Source: Methanobacteriota archaeon (GTDB lineage Archaea; Halobacteriota; Methanomicrobia; Methanomicrobiales; Methanospirillaceae). From it: 64,000 nt of DNA. The stretch is from positions 1 to 64,000 of the forward strand of contig JAKPPV010000003.1 in the NCBI GenBank assembly GCA_029547145.1, written 5' to 3'. Position 1 is the stretch's first letter. Each line of letters opens with the position of its first letter. Position numbers and translations under genes: made by a program. The notes under the pieces are model-generated. The model searched no databases. It was not told the DNA's origin and was given only the letters and a program-made list of their open reading frames with translations. This document shows positions 25,147 to 35,295 of this stretch, piece after piece.

Positions 25147-26547
25147 ATGCGGTATCTGATGAAGTTCGGCGGCACCTCGGTCGCCGACGGCCGGTGCATC
25201 GGACAGGTGGTCGAGATCGTCGGTGCATGCCGGAGGAGCGGGAACGAGGTCGCGGTCGTGGTCTCGGCGATGCGGGGGGTGACGGACGGGCTGATCGCCT
25301 GCGCCGAGGCGATGGCGACGACGCGGCACCCGGACCCGGGACCGTTCCTCGCAGAGGTGCGCGACCGGCAGGCCCGGGCCCTCGCCGAGGTCGCTCCAGA
25401 CCTGGCGGAGGAGGCGCTCCGGGTGATCGACGGGCGGCTCGCCGCGCTGGCGAACATCCTCCAGGCGGTCCACACGCTCCGCGAGCTGACCCCGCGGTCG
25501 AGGGACTACATCATCTCCTTCGGCGAGCGGCTCAGCGCGGTCGTCGTCGCGGCAGCCCTCCGGCAGCAGGGGTTCGCCTCCGAGCCCCTGGAGGGCGGAG
25601 AGGCGGGGATCCTGACCAACGACTCCCACGGCGAGGCGATGGCGCTCCCCGAGTCCGAGCAGCGGATCCGCGAGCGGGTCGTTCCGCTCCTCGCCGGGAG
25701 CATCCCGGTGATCATGGGCTTCATGGGCTGCACCCACGACGGATCGGTCACCACGCTCGGCCGCTCGGGGTCGGACTACTCCGCCGCCGTGCTCGCCGCC
25801 GGGATCGACGCGGACGAGTGCTGGATCTGGACCGATGTCGACGGTGTCATGACCTCCGATCCGCGCCTCATCCCCGAAGCACGGGTGATCCCCGCCGTCT
25901 CGTACCTCGAGGCGATGGAGCTCTCCTACTTCGGGGCGAAGGTGCTCCACCCGCGTTCGATCGAACCGGCGATGGCGAAGGGGATCGCGATCCGCGTCAA
26001 GAACACCTTCAACCCCGACCACCCGGGGACGGTGCTCGTCGCGGACGGCGTGCCCTCCCGCCGGGTGGTGAAGGCCCTCTCCTTCATCGACCGGGTCGCA
26101 CTCGTCAACTGCAACGGGGCCCAGATGATCGGCCGGCCCGGGGTCGCGAACGCGATCTTCGCGGCGCTCGCCGAGCGGTCGGTGAACGTGATGATGATCT
26201 CGCAGGGCTCCTCGGAGGCGAACATCTCGCTCGTCATCGACGAGGGTCACCTCGATGCCGCCGTCGGGGCGCTCAGGCCGCTCGTCGCGTCCGGCCTCTT
26301 CCGCGAGCTGACCACCGAAAGGGACGTCGCCGCCGTCGCCGTCGTCGGCTCGGGGATGGCCGGAACGCCCGGCACCGGGGGACGGATCTTCTCCGCGCTC
26401 GGCCGGCACGGCATCAACGTGATGATGATCTCGCAGGGCTCCTCGGAGGCGAACATCTCGTTCGTCGTCCGGGGTGCCGACGGCCCGCGTGCGGTGCGGG
26501 CACTGCACGACGAGTTCAGGCTCTCGGAGCGGTGCGATGACGAATGA
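25147..26547 (+). CDS. lysC: Aspartate kinase with two ACT domains
   Basis: A 466-residue aspartokinase, first step of the Lys/Thr/Met/Ile family. Kinase part about 1-295: MKFGGTSVADG, ISFGERLSA, GRSGSDYSAA and WTDVDGVMTSDPR. Two ACT domains follow (about 310-465), each containing the same run NVMMISQGSSEANIS, a strongly conserved feedback-binding segment. In the DNA these two runs are a perfect 45-bp repeat. An ATG at 25111 is in frame, but KFGGTSV homology and the usual length favour 25147. It overlaps purM by 11 bp. Confidence 0.94.
   Translation: MRYLMKFGGTSVADGRCIGQVVEIVGACRRSGNEVAVVVSAMRGVTDGLIACAEAMATTRHPDPGPFLAEVRDRQARALAEVAPDLAEEALRVIDGRLAALANILQAVHTLRELTPRSRDYIISFGERLSAVVVAAALRQQGFASEPLEGGEAGILTNDSHGEAMALPESEQRIRERVVPLLAGSIPVIMGFMGCTHDGSVTTLGRSGSDYSAAVLAAGIDADECWIWTDVDGVMTSDPRLIPEARVIPAVSYLEAMELSYFGAKVLHPRSIEPAMAKGIAIRVKNTFNPDHPGTVLVADGVPSRRVVKALSFIDRVALVNCNGAQMIGRPGVANAIFAALAERSVNVMMISQGSSEANISLVIDEGHLDAAVGALRPLVASGLFRELTTERDVAAVAVVGSGMAGTPGTGGRIFSALGRHGINVMMISQGSSEANISFVVRGADGPRAVRALHDEFRLSERCDDE
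26185..26460 (+). repeat. Perfect 45-bp direct repeat inside lysC (26185-26229 and 26416-26460)
   Basis: The 45 bases that encode NVMMISQGSSEANIS in each ACT domain are identical, including every third position, while the flanking bases differ at once. The two copies are 231 bp apart, in phase. Confidence 0.9.
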
Positions 26548-27529
26548 CCGGGCATACCGCGAAGCGGGCGTCGACATCCGCCTCGAGGCCGACGGCGTCG
26601 CCGCACTCGTGCGCGAGCTGACCTACCGGCGCCAGGGGGCACACGGCCCCGTCGGCGGGCCCGGGCACTTCGCCGGGCTGATCGAGTTCGGGCCGTACGT
26701 CCTCGCGCTCGCCACCGACGGGGTCGGGACCAAGATGCTGATCGCGGACGCGGTCGGGGACTGGTCCACGGTCGGCATCGACTGCATCGCGATGAACGCG
26801 AACGACCTCTACGTGATGAACATCGAGCCGATCGCGTTCGTCGACTACATCGCCACCGACCACGTCGACCCGGCAAAGATGGCCGCACTCGGACGGGGAC
26901 TGAACGAGGGGGCGCGGCTCGCGAACCTCTCGATCGTCGGCGGCGAGACGGCGACCCTCGCCGGTCTCGTGAACGGGCTCGACCTCGCCGGGGCGGTGCT
27001 CGGGGTCCAGCGGCGCGAACATGTCGTCTCGGGAGAGGCCTGCCGGCCCGGCGACCTCATCGTCGGACTGCCGTCGTCCGGCGTGCACTCGAACGGGCTC
27101 ACGCTCGCACGCCGGATCGCGGAGAGGAACGGCGGGTACGAACAGCCGTTCGGAGACCGGACCCTCGGGCAGGAACTCCTCGAACCGACGCGGATCTACA
27201 GCGAGGTGCTCCGGATCGCGGCGGCGCACGAGGTCCACGGCATGTGCCACGTCACGGGCGGCGGGCTCCTCAACTTCAGGCGGCTCTCGCACTACGGCTT
27301 CACGTTCGACGACCCCCTTGCCCCGCACCCGATCTTCGCCTGGCTCCAGGAGAAGGGGCAGGTCTCGGTGCCCGAGATGTACCGGACCTTCAACATGGGC
27401 ATGGGCTTCGCGCTCGTCCTTCCGGAGGACGAGGCGGACGGCGTCGCCCGGAGCGTCCCGGGTGCAAAGGTGGTCGGGCGGTGCACGGCCGAACCGGAGA
27501 TCCGGCTCGGGGACCTCGTCATCGAGTGA
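26537..27529 (+). CDS. purM: Phosphoribosylformylglycinamidine cyclo-ligase PurM
   Basis: A 330-residue AIR synthetase, which closes FGAM to AIR using ATP. Marks are YREAGVDI at the start, GLIEFGPYVLALATDGVGTK, DCIAMNANDL, GLPSSGVHSNG, HVTGGGLLNF and FNMGMGFALV. The ATG at 26537 lies inside the lysC end (11-bp overlap), so the two are translated together, though their pathways differ. The AIR it makes is also the substrate of ThiC (5.8-7.0 kb). Confidence 0.95.
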   Translation: MTNDRAYREAGVDIRLEADGVAALVRELTYRRQGAHGPVGGPGHFAGLIEFGPYVLALATDGVGTKMLIADAVGDWSTVGIDCIAMNANDLYVMNIEPIAFVDYIATDHVDPAKMAALGRGLNEGARLANLSIVGGETATLAGLVNGLDLAGAVLGVQRREHVVSGEACRPGDLIVGLPSSGVHSNGLTLARRIAERNGGYEQPFGDRTLGQELLEPTRIYSEVLRIAAAHEVHGMCHVTGGGLLNFRRLSHYGFTFDDPLAPHPIFAWLQEKGQVSVPEMYRTFNMGMGFALVLPEDEADGVARSVPGAKVVGRCTAEPEIRLGDLVIE

Positions 27530-27537
27530 GGGATCGC

Positions 27538-28086
27538 TCAGACCTCGTCCAGGACGAACGACTCCCTCGACGCACGGTCGGAGACGATCGCGGAGTTGCC
27601 GGTCGGATCCTCGATGATCAGCGTGACGGGGAAGTCACCCTCCTTCACCCCGCCGATCTCCTGCTTCAGGATCTCCGCCCTTTCCCGTTCGGTGCCCTCC
27701 GCCCAGACGAGGACCCCCTCGACGACCGAGAGGATCCGGTCGAGCACCCCCTCCACGTTGGTGACGAAGCCCTCGCAGGCGGGCCCGGGGGCGATCTCGA
27801 CCCCGAGTTCCGGGATCCGGAGGACCGCGCTCATCGAGCGGACGACGCGGACCAGGAGGTCGTCCGGCGAGACGACGGGGAAGGTGAACCGGACGGGCTC
27901 CGACTCCTGGAGTATCTGGGTATTGGTATACCGGTATCCGCAGACCGGGCAGGATGCCGAGACGATCAGGATATCGGAGAAGTATGGGATCGTCTCGGTC
28001 TGGTAGACGTACTCGACCTCTTCGCCGCAGGTGGCGCACGGCCCGTTCACGACCGCACGCCGTGCACCTGCGGCATCCACTTCCAC
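27538..28086 (-). CDS. ZPR1-type zinc finger protein
   Basis: A 182-residue protein with one ZPR1 domain: CATC, then about 27 residues, then CPVCGYRYT, followed by the beta-helical-hairpin part (PVRFTFPVVSPDDLLVRVVRS, TNVEGVLDRI, FPVTLIIEDPTGNSAI). Eukaryotic ZPR1 is an eEF1A chaperone; the archaeal role is less clear. The start is a GTG at 28086 that overlaps the sepF stop (TAGTG), with GGAGG 6 nt upstream; a second GTG is 6 nt further on. Longer upstream reading is antisense shadow. ZPR1 next to SepF is a recurring euryarchaeal arrangement. Confidence 0.92.
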   Translation of the reverse strand: MEVDAAGARRAVVNGPCATCGEEVEYVYQTETIPYFSDILIVSASCPVCGYRYTNTQILQESEPVRFTFPVVSPDDLLVRVVRSMSAVLRIPELGVEIAPGPACEGFVTNVEGVLDRILSVVEGVLVWAEGTERERAEILKQEIGGVKEGDFPVTLIIEDPTGNSAIVSDRASRESFVLDEV

Positions 28087-28466
28087 TAGAATCCTCCGAC
28101 GATCTTCTCGCGCGAGATCTTGATCGACTGCGGCGTGATCACCACGTACCGCTGGTCGCCCAGCCCGACGATGTCGCCGTTCACGTCCCTGGCGACCTCC
28201 TTCAGATCCTTGAGCACGCGCTCGGAGGTGATCTTGTCCAGTTTCAGCTGGGAGATGTCCGCGATCACGATGTTCCCGTTGTAGATCTCGTCCTTGATCT
28301 TCGGCGTGTCCTTCATGCTCAGGATGCCGGCGATCTTGACGTAGCACGACGCGGGCTCGTCGTCGGGGGACGCGGACTCGAACGTCGAGAGGTCGAGTTC
28401 CATATAATCGTCCTCCTTGGGAACGGCGCTCTTGCCCAGGAGAGAGTCGAGAATCTTGGAAGCCAT
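28086..28466 (-). CDS. sepF: SepF, FtsZ membrane anchor
   Basis: A 126-residue archaeal SepF (DUF552). The first residues ([12 protein letters not shown]) form a predicted amphipathic helix for membrane binding, then a short linker, then the core from about 40: [52 protein letters not shown]. In archaea SepF tethers FtsZ to the membrane at the division site. The start is the ATG at 28466; a TTG two codons earlier is possible. It shares one base with the zpr1 start. Confidence 0.93.
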   Translation of the reverse strand: MASKILDSLLGKSAVPKEDDYMELDLSTFESASPDDEPASCYVKIAGILSMKDTPKIKDEIYNGNIVIADISQLKLDKITSERVLKDLKEVARDVNGDIVGLGDQRYVVITPQSIKISREKIVGGF

Positions 28467-28512
28467 ACCCAAAATCTCGCCTCCACGCGTATTTAAGTAT
28501 TCCTTTCCCCGA

Positions 28513-29010
28513 TCAGACCTCGAGACTCCAGATCTCGTCCCCCACGTGGTGGATATTCCTGCAGACTTTTCCGGCGGTCTCCGCGCGCATCGCCTCCGCG
28601 TCCAGTCGGGCGATGCAGACGGCGAGAGGTTTCCCGTGCCGCTCCTCGACCACGAGCACCGGGTGTGCCGCCCGGACGTCGTCCGTCACGGCGACGATGC
28701 CCGGCCTCATGATGTCGGCCCCGTTCACGACGTAGGGGACCGCTCCCATGTCGACCGTCACCCGGCGTGCCGAGAAGGGACGGGCGATCGCGCCCTGGAG
28801 CGTCGGGAAGAGTACGCCGTCCCGCTCGAAGAGCAGGGGGCGCCTGTCGAGCAGGTAGAGGCGGATCGGCCCCCCCGTCTCGGCCACCTCGATCCGTCCG
28901 GCGGCGAAGATGCCTGCCTCCTCGCCGAGTTCCTCGCCGAGCCGCCGCACGATCTCGGCCGCCTCCCCCTTCCTGACGGTGTGCCGTTTCCTGATCGTGA
29001 TCGGCGCCAT
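28513..29010 (-). CDS. PUA-domain RNA-binding protein (DUF1947/MCT-1-like)
   Basis: A 165-residue archaeal protein with an N-terminal DUF1947-like part ([21 protein letters not shown]) and a C-terminal PUA domain (about 80-160: [25 protein letters not shown]). Related eukaryotic proteins (MCT-1, eIF2D, Tma20) act in translation re-initiation and ribosome recycling; the archaeal role is inferred only. A minus-strand TATA-like GGTTTTTATGG at 29034-29042 lies about 25 nt before the ATG, pointing to a leaderless mRNA. It is divergent from the lsm operon. Confidence 0.88.
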   Translation of the reverse strand: MAPITIRKRHTVRKGEAAEIVRRLGEELGEEAGIFAAGRIEVAETGGPIRLYLLDRRPLLFERDGVLFPTLQGAIARPFSARRVTVDMGAVPYVVNGADIMRPGIVAVTDDVRAAHPVLVVEERHGKPLAVCIARLDAEAMRAETAGKVCRNIHHVGDEIWSLEV

Positions 29011-29033
29011 CGGTCATCTATGGCGCGATTCAG

Positions 29034-29043
29034 CCATAAAAAC
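29034..29043 (-). promoter_or_regulatory. TATA box of the PUA-domain gene
   Basis: CGGTTTTTATGG-type element on the minus strand, 24-33 nt before the ATG at 29010. Confidence 0.55.
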
Positions 29044-29068
29044 CGTGGTGATGGCCCCGACGCTATGG

Positions 29069-29076
29069 TTATATAC
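29069..29076 (+). promoter_or_regulatory. TATA box of the lsm-rpl37e-purF operon
   Basis: TTATATAC in GC-rich surroundings. A start about 25 nt downstream gives a short leader holding the GAGGAAGAGAG ribosome site just before the ATG at 29122. Confidence 0.65.
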
Positions 29077-29121
29077 CGCGCTCGCTCACATACAGTACTC
29101 CAGGTGGATCGAGGAAGAGAG

Positions 29122-29352
29122 ATGTCGAAGAGGCCGCTGGATATACTTGACCAGGTACTGAACCGCGAGCCCGTGATCGTCTCGCTGAAGGGCGATCGCG
29201 AGCTCCGCGGCGTGCTGCAGGGGTACGACGTGCACATGAACCTCGTCCTCGACCAGGCCGAGGAGGTGACGGATGGTACGCCCACCCGGATCGGTACGCT
29301 CATCGTCCGCGGCGACAACGTGATCTACATCTCGCCGTCACAGAACCAGTAA
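29122..29352 (+). CDS. lsm: Sm-like archaeal protein (Lsm)
   Basis: A 76-residue Sm fold protein that forms a heptameric ring binding U-rich RNA. The Sm1 motif ([27 protein letters not shown]) and Sm2 motif ([13 protein letters not shown]) are both complete. The start at 29122 has GAGG upstream; the longer open frame upstream is not coding. It precedes the L37e gene by 11 bp, a classic archaeal pair. Confidence 0.97.
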   Translation: MSKRPLDILDQVLNREPVIVSLKGDRELRGVLQGYDVHMNLVLDQAEEVTDGTPTRIGTLIVRGDNVIYISPSQNQ

Positions 29353-29363
29353 GGAGGAGTTGC

Positions 29364-29546
29364 ATGTCCAAAGGCACACCATCGATGGGGAAGCGGAACA
29401 AGCAGACCCACATCGCCTGCAGGCGGTGCGGATCGATCTCGTTCCACCTCAGGCACAAAGTCTGTTCGCACTGCGGGTTCGGCCGTTCGAGTCGGATGCG
29501 CAGCTACGACTGGACCTCGAAGCGGCCACAAGTACCGACGCACTGA
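29364..29546 (+). CDS. rpl37e: Ribosomal protein L37e
   Basis: A 60-residue zinc-finger ribosomal protein of the large subunit. It starts [16 protein letters not shown] and has the four-cysteine motif CRRCG and CSHCGFG, followed by the basic SSRMRSYDW segment. Standard archaeal length. It lies 11 bp after lsm and 6 bp before purF. Confidence 0.97.
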   Translation: MSKGTPSMGKRNKQTHIACRRCGSISFHLRHKVCSHCGFGRSSRMRSYDWTSKRPQVPTH

Positions 29547-29552
29547 CCTTCG

Positions 29553-30980
29553 ATGTGCGGAATCGTTGGCATCGTGGATGCTGGCGGTGTCTCACACCCG
29601 CTCTACTATGCCCTGTATGCACTCCAGCACCGGGGCCAGGAGAGCGCGGGGATCTCTGTTATTAACGGCGACCGTCTCCGAAAGCACAAGGCCCAGGGAC
29701 TCGTCGCCGAGGTCTTCGACCCGGAGACGCTCAGGAGGCTCGAAGGGCAGATCGGGGTCGGGCACGTCCGGTACCCGACCACCGGGGCGAACACCCCGGA
29801 GAACATCCAGCCGTTCAACTTCCGGTTCATGGGCAAGGGGTTCGCCATCGCCCATAACGGCAATCTCGTCAACACCCGCGAACTCCGCTCGTACTTCGAG
29901 CAGGCCGGCCAGATCTTCTGCACGACCACGGACACCGAGGTGATCGCGGCGCTGATCGCCGACGAGCTCCGCCGATCGGGCTCGATCGAGGATGCGGTCC
30001 GGCTCTGCATGTCCCGTCTCCGGGGCTCGTACTCGGTCGTGCTGGCGTATGACGGCGCACTCTACGCCTTCAGGGACCCGCTCGGGATCAAGCCCCTCTG
30101 CCTCGGCAGGACGGCCCGGGGCCACATCGTCGCCTCCGAGTCTGTGGCGATCGATGCCCTCTCGGGGACACTCGTCCGCGATGTCCGCCCGGGCGAGCTC
30201 CTCCGGATCACCGGCGACGGTGTCAGTTCGACCCGGATCACGAAGGTGGACCGGACCGCGCACTGCATCTTCGAGTACATCTACTTCGCACGGGCAGACT
30301 CGGTGATCGACGGCGTGCTCGTCTACGACGTCCGCCGGAAGATCGGAAAGAGGCTCCACGAAGAGGCTCCTGCGGACGCGGACGCCGTCTGCCCGGTGCC
30401 CGACTCGGGGACCGCCTACGCGATCGGATACGCGCAGGCATCGGGGGTCCCGTTCACCGAGAGCCTGATCAAGAACCGATACATGGGCAGGACCTTCATC
30501 ATGCCGTCGCAGGCAGCCCGCGAACAGGCCGTCCGGATCAAGATGAACCCGATCAGGAAACACCTCGACGGCCGGTCGATCGTGCTGATCGACGACTCGA
30601 TCGTCCGGGGCACGACCTCGCGCCGGATCATCCAGATGATCCGGAGTGCCGGCGCACGGGAGATCCACATGCGGATCGGATCCCCGCCGATCAGGGCCCC
30701 CTGCTACCTCGGCGTGGACATGCCGACCCGGGAGGAACTGATCGCCTCCTGCCGGGACGAGGAGCAGGTCCGCGATTCGGTGACCGCCACCTCCCTCCAC
30801 TACATCTCCTTCGATGCGCTCATCGAGGCGATCGGGCACCCGTGCGACAACCTCTGCACGGGTTGCCTCTCCGGCTGCTACCCGGTCGCGATCGACGGTG
30901 AGCACGCCCGGGCACGGGAGGTCGAGTTCCTCGACGAGACCCTCCAGCTCGGCCTCGACTCGTTCGGCGGGACCGCGTAG
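29553..30980 (+). CDS. purF: Amidophosphoribosyltransferase PurF
   Basis: A 475-residue enzyme for the first committed purine step, PRPP plus glutamine to phosphoribosylamine. N-terminal glutaminase with Cys2 directly after the initiator Met (MCGIVGI), so no propeptide; RYPTTG and AHNGNLVNT follow. The PRTase part has PDSGT and the PRPP loop VLIDDSIVRGTTS. C-terminal cysteines (CDNLCTGCLSGCYP) fit the [4Fe-4S] type known from Bacillus. It is the last gene of the lsm operon; a T-rich stretch follows at 31009-31015. Confidence 0.96.
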   Translation: MCGIVGIVDAGGVSHPLYYALYALQHRGQESAGISVINGDRLRKHKAQGLVAEVFDPETLRRLEGQIGVGHVRYPTTGANTPENIQPFNFRFMGKGFAIAHNGNLVNTRELRSYFEQAGQIFCTTTDTEVIAALIADELRRSGSIEDAVRLCMSRLRGSYSVVLAYDGALYAFRDPLGIKPLCLGRTARGHIVASESVAIDALSGTLVRDVRPGELLRITGDGVSSTRITKVDRTAHCIFEYIYFARADSVIDGVLVYDVRRKIGKRLHEEAPADADAVCPVPDSGTAYAIGYAQASGVPFTESLIKNRYMGRTFIMPSQAAREQAVRIKMNPIRKHLDGRSIVLIDDSIVRGTTSRRIIQMIRSAGAREIHMRIGSPPIRAPCYLGVDMPTREELIASCRDEEQVRDSVTATSLHYISFDALIEAIGHPCDNLCTGCLSGCYPVAIDGEHARAREVEFLDETLQLGLDSFGGTA

Positions 30981-31150
30981 CCGGATCCCGTCCATCCTCT
31001 TTTTCCTCCGACGGACGGAGGTCCTCACCCGCTTGCTCGCTCCGGATGAGGATGCGGAACAGGGACGGGCATCGGTGCACACCGGGATGAGGGTCCGGTC
31101 GCTGGACGGTTCGAATGGGAGAACGAGAGGGATCGGACGGTGCGTCCGAA
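30981..31150. other. Intergenic stretch after purF with no recognised gene
   Basis: 170 bp holding a T-rich run (CTCTTTTTC near 31008) that could end the purF mRNA. No open frame with family resemblance was seen. Confidence 0.4.
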
Positions 31151-31223
31151 GGCCAGGGCCGAGACTCGAACCCGGGTCGGGGGATCCACAGTCCCCTAGG
31201 ATAACCAGCTACCCCACCCTGGC
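31151..31223 (-). tRNA. tRNA-His (anticodon GTG)
   Basis: Folds as a full cloverleaf on the minus strand: acceptor GCCAGGG with CCCTGGC, anticodon stem GGGGA/TCCCC around the loop CTGTGGA (anticodon GTG), and T arm CGGG TTCGAGT CTCG. Discriminator base is C73, as in histidine tRNAs. The base before G1 in the gene is C, not G, so the G-1 identity base does not seem to be encoded. No CCA is encoded. A TATA box lies at 31252-31261. Confidence 0.95.
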
Positions 31224-31251
31224 GGATGTGCCATCAGCATAGGGCATCCTT

Positions 31252-31261
31252 GATTATAAAG
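31252..31261 (-). promoter_or_regulatory. TATA box of tRNA-His
   Basis: CTTTATAATC on the minus strand, 29 nt from the tRNA 5' end, the usual archaeal spacing. Confidence 0.7.
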
Positions 31262-31286
31262 ATATGTCACCGCGCGGGCGGGCATG

Positions 31287-31296
31287 ATTTTTAATA
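31287..31296 (+). promoter_or_regulatory. Probable TATA box of infB
   Basis: TTTTTAATAC in GC-rich sequence. It would give a leader of about 50 nt ending at the TTG start at 31372; a second AT-rich patch (GATAATCAT near 31307) is an alternative. Confidence 0.5.
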
Positions 31297-31371
31297 CGCG
31301 ATCGGCGATAATCATACAGGCCGGGCCGGCGCCCGTTCTCCTCATGCCGGCCCTTTTCGGAGGCGGCGACG

Positions 31372-33147
<1,776 letters not shown>

Positions 33148-33183
33148 GCCGGCCGATCCGCAGCTTTATCAATCCCGCCAACC

Positions 33184-33193
33184 ACATTTATGG
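33184..33193 (+). promoter_or_regulatory. TATA box of rps6e
   Basis: ACATTTATGG, 26 nt before the ATG at 33220, with GGAG just before the start. Confidence 0.6.
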
Positions 33194-33219
33194 GTACTTC
33201 GCCTGTGTGGAGATAGAAT

Positions 33220-33615
33220 ATGGTCGATTTTAAAGTCGTGCTCTCGGACCCGAAGACCGGTCGTTCCTACAGGGTGACCGCGAGCGGCGGGGCGGCCGGA
33301 GCCTTGATCGGAAAACGGGTCGGCGGCGAGGTGGACGCGAGCCCGCTGGGCCTGCCCGGGTATCGAGTCGCGATCACCGGTGCCTCGGATCGGAACGGGA
33401 CGCCGGCCCGCAGGGATCTCCCCGGTGCGGGTCGCCGGCGATTGTTACTGGCAGGCGGCGTGGGTTTTAAACCCGTCATGGACGGGCAGCGGGCCCGCAA
33501 GACGATCCGCGGGAGCGAGATCACCCAGGACTTCGTGCAGATCAACGTCAAGGTCACCAAGTACGGCGAAAAGACCCTCGACGAACTCCTCTCCGAACCG
33601 GCCCCGGCCGAATAA
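33220..33615 (+). CDS. rps6e: Ribosomal protein S6e
   Basis: A 131-residue small-subunit protein, normal length for archaea. FKVVLSDPKTGRSYR at the start, IGKRVGGEVDAS, YRVAITGASDRNGTPARRD and the KPVMDGQRARKTIRG segment are all family marks. It stands between infB and the oppositely oriented DUF2240 gene; a T-rich run (CTTTTTATTC) after the stop could terminate it. Confidence 0.96.
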   Translation: MVDFKVVLSDPKTGRSYRVTASGGAAGALIGKRVGGEVDASPLGLPGYRVAITGASDRNGTPARRDLPGAGRRRLLLAGGVGFKPVMDGQRARKTIRGSEITQDFVQINVKVTKYGEKTLDELLSEPAPAE

Positions 33616-33624
33616 ACCCTCTTT

Positions 33625-33990
33625 TTATTCTCTCTGCAACTCTTCCCGGAGCAACGCGAGCAGATCCTCGAACGCCACCCCGTGGCGGCGGGCGAGGAGG
33701 ACCAGCGCCGCCTGCGGGCGGAGCGCCCCGCCGAACTCCCCGGAGACGATCCGGTTCGCCCTGGCGGCGACCTCCCGCTCGTCCCACCCCGTCGCCGCCG
33801 CGATCCGGTCGATCAGCGCCTGTTCGGGGTCGGGCGGTTGCAGGTCCGCCGATCCGGGGCGAAACCCGAGCGGGACCGTCACGTCGTCCACGGCGAAGAG
33901 CGGGACGAGGAGACCCGCCTCGAGGGCCAGCAGACCCTGCGAGACGGCGAGGTCGATCAGCCCCTTCGCCTGGTCGGCGTTCATCCACAT
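33625..33990 (-). CDS. DUF2240 family protein
   Basis: A 121-residue archaeal protein. The pattern LIDLAVSQGLLALE, LLVPLFAVDDVTVPLGFRP, IAAATGWDEREVAARANR and ALRPQAALVLLARRHGVA matches DUF2240 as I remember it: two helical bundles around a short beta part. No function known. The ATG at 33990 lies about 20 nt after a minus-strand TTTATCCATTATC element, so a leaderless start at M1 or M3 is likely. It is convergent with rps6e. Confidence 0.72.
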   Translation of the reverse strand: MWMNADQAKGLIDLAVSQGLLALEAGLLVPLFAVDDVTVPLGFRPGSADLQPPDPEQALIDRIAAATGWDEREVAARANRIVSGEFGGALRPQAALVLLARRHGVAFEDLLALLREELQRE

Positions 33991-34141
33991 GCGGTCATGG
34001 GCTAGATAATGGATAAACTCGCTCCTTCGCAGACGGTCCCGGTGCAGGTGCCGGAACGGAGCCGCGATCGTGACCCGGAGACTCAGACGATCAACCTCCC
34101 CAGGGGAGAGTGGTGGTCTGTGGTAAAAAAGGGGTATCGTC

Positions 34142-34519
34142 TCACTCGAGCAGGACCGCGTTGATCACGCCGTCCTGGCCCGGGCGGCTGACGATGCGTG
34201 CCTGACCGAGCTCGGTCCGGATGATCGCGCCCCTGGTCAGCAGGTTCCGCCGCACAAAGTTCGGGTTGGCGGTGTTCTGCTCCACGTTCTCGATCTTCAC
34301 CCGCTGTGCGACGCCGGTCGCCCGGTTTGCCACGTTCGCCCAGGTCGCCCGGAGGGCCCGGATCTTCGTGTTTCCGCCAAAGGTCCGGATCGCCCGCCGG
34401 CGGTCCTCGCCGATGTGCGTCTCCGCGGGCGATCGCCCGATCTCGGTCCGCCGCTTGCCGCGCAGGGGGGCGTACCGTCCACCCGTCACCTTCCTGATTG
34501 ATCTGCCTTGCCAGAGCAT
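34142..34519 (-). CDS. rps8e: Ribosomal protein S8e
   Basis: A 125-residue small-subunit protein: MLWQGRSIRKVTGGRYAPLRGKRR at the start (as in archaeal S8e), GGNTKIRALRA, NPNFVRRNLLTRGAIIRTELG and a GQDGVINAVLLE end. A TATA box (AATATATAG on the minus strand, 34558-34566) gives a leader of about 16 nt with GGTGA. The gap 33991-34141 downstream holds no gene that I can see. Confidence 0.96.
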   Translation of the reverse strand: MLWQGRSIRKVTGGRYAPLRGKRRTEIGRSPAETHIGEDRRRAIRTFGGNTKIRALRATWANVANRATGVAQRVKIENVEQNTANPNFVRRNLLTRGAIIRTELGQARIVSRPGQDGVINAVLLE

Positions 34520-34557
34520 GTGCGTTCACCCGATTCCGTTCGAGAATCAGAAGTGCT

Positions 34558-34566
34558 CTATATATT
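34558..34566 (-). promoter_or_regulatory. TATA box of rps8e
   Basis: AATATATAG on the minus strand, about 40 nt before the ATG at 34519. A second AT-rich element (GTTAAATAAC) lies at 34576-34585. Confidence 0.6.
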
Positions 34567-34593
34567 CCTTCCAACGTTATTTAACCCCTCGTA

Positions 34594-35241
34594 TCACGCG
34601 AGCAGGGCCTCCAGCAGGGGTTCCGTCCCCTCGCCGGTCTTCAGGTTCGTCCTGAAGACCTGCATATTGGGGTTATACCGGCGCATGTCCCGCTCCATCC
34701 GGTCGAGGTCGGCACCGACGAGCGGGGCGAGGTCGACCTTATTGATCACGCCGATCGAGCAGGACCGGAAGATCATCGGGTGCTTGTTGACGACATCGTC
34801 CCCCTCCGTCGAGGAGACGACGACGACCCGCTTCGAGGCCCCGAGCAGGAAGTCGGTCGGGCAGACCATGTTCCCGACGTTCTCGATGAAGAGCACGTCG
34901 ATCTCATCGAGCGGCAGGGCGTCGAGGGCATGATCGACGAGGTGGGCATCAAGGTGGCACTCCTTGCCGGTGTTCGCATTCACCGCCGGGATGCCGAGGG
35001 CGGCGATCCGCCGGTAGTCGTCGTCGCCGTAGACATCACCGGCGATCGCCCCCGCACGCCGTCCGCGGGCGGCGAGCAGGGGCGCCAGGCGTTCGACCAG
35101 CGCGGTCTTCCCCGAGCCGATCGCCCCGAGCAGATCGATCCCGAGCACGCCGTGTTCCCTCAGCCGGGACGCGTTCTCCGCCGCGATCGCCTCGTTCGCT
35201 GCATAGAGATCCTTCTCGATCCGGACGTCGATCTGATGCAT
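34594..35241 (-). CDS. hypB: Hydrogenase nickel incorporation protein HypB
   Basis: A 215-residue SIMIBI GTPase that, with HypA, inserts nickel into [NiFe] hydrogenases (the F420-reducing and other hydrogenases of methanogens). P-loop LGAIGSGKTALVERL, the metal-site CHLDAHLV motif, ENVGNMVCPTDF and NKVDLAPL are visible. No histidine-rich N-terminus, so it does not look like a nickel-storing version. The ATG at 35241 is preferred over one at 35256 because it lies 24 nt after the TATA box CCTATAAAC. hypA and hydrogenase genes are not in the window. Confidence 0.95.
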   Translation of the reverse strand: MHQIDVRIEKDLYAANEAIAAENASRLREHGVLGIDLLGAIGSGKTALVERLAPLLAARGRRAGAIAGDVYGDDDYRRIAALGIPAVNANTGKECHLDAHLVDHALDALPLDEIDVLFIENVGNMVCPTDFLLGASKRVVVVSSTEGDDVVNKHPMIFRSCSIGVINKVDLAPLVGADLDRMERDMRRYNPNMQVFRTNLKTGEGTEPLLEALLA

Positions 35242-35264
35242 CAGGAGTAGTACCATGCCGCACG

Positions 35265-35273
35265 GTTTATAGG
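35265..35273 (-). promoter_or_regulatory. TATA box of hypB
   Basis: CCTATAAAC on the minus strand, 24 nt before the chosen ATG at 35241, predicting a leaderless mRNA. Confidence 0.65.
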
Positions 35274-35295
35274 TTCACCTGCTGACCCTGATCCG

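Noticed and set aside
25087-26577. Upstream extension of tfrA antisense to lysC
   Set aside because: The true tfrA starts at 25086 with FAD-binding homology; the extension is the mirror of the lysC gene in a GC-rich genome.
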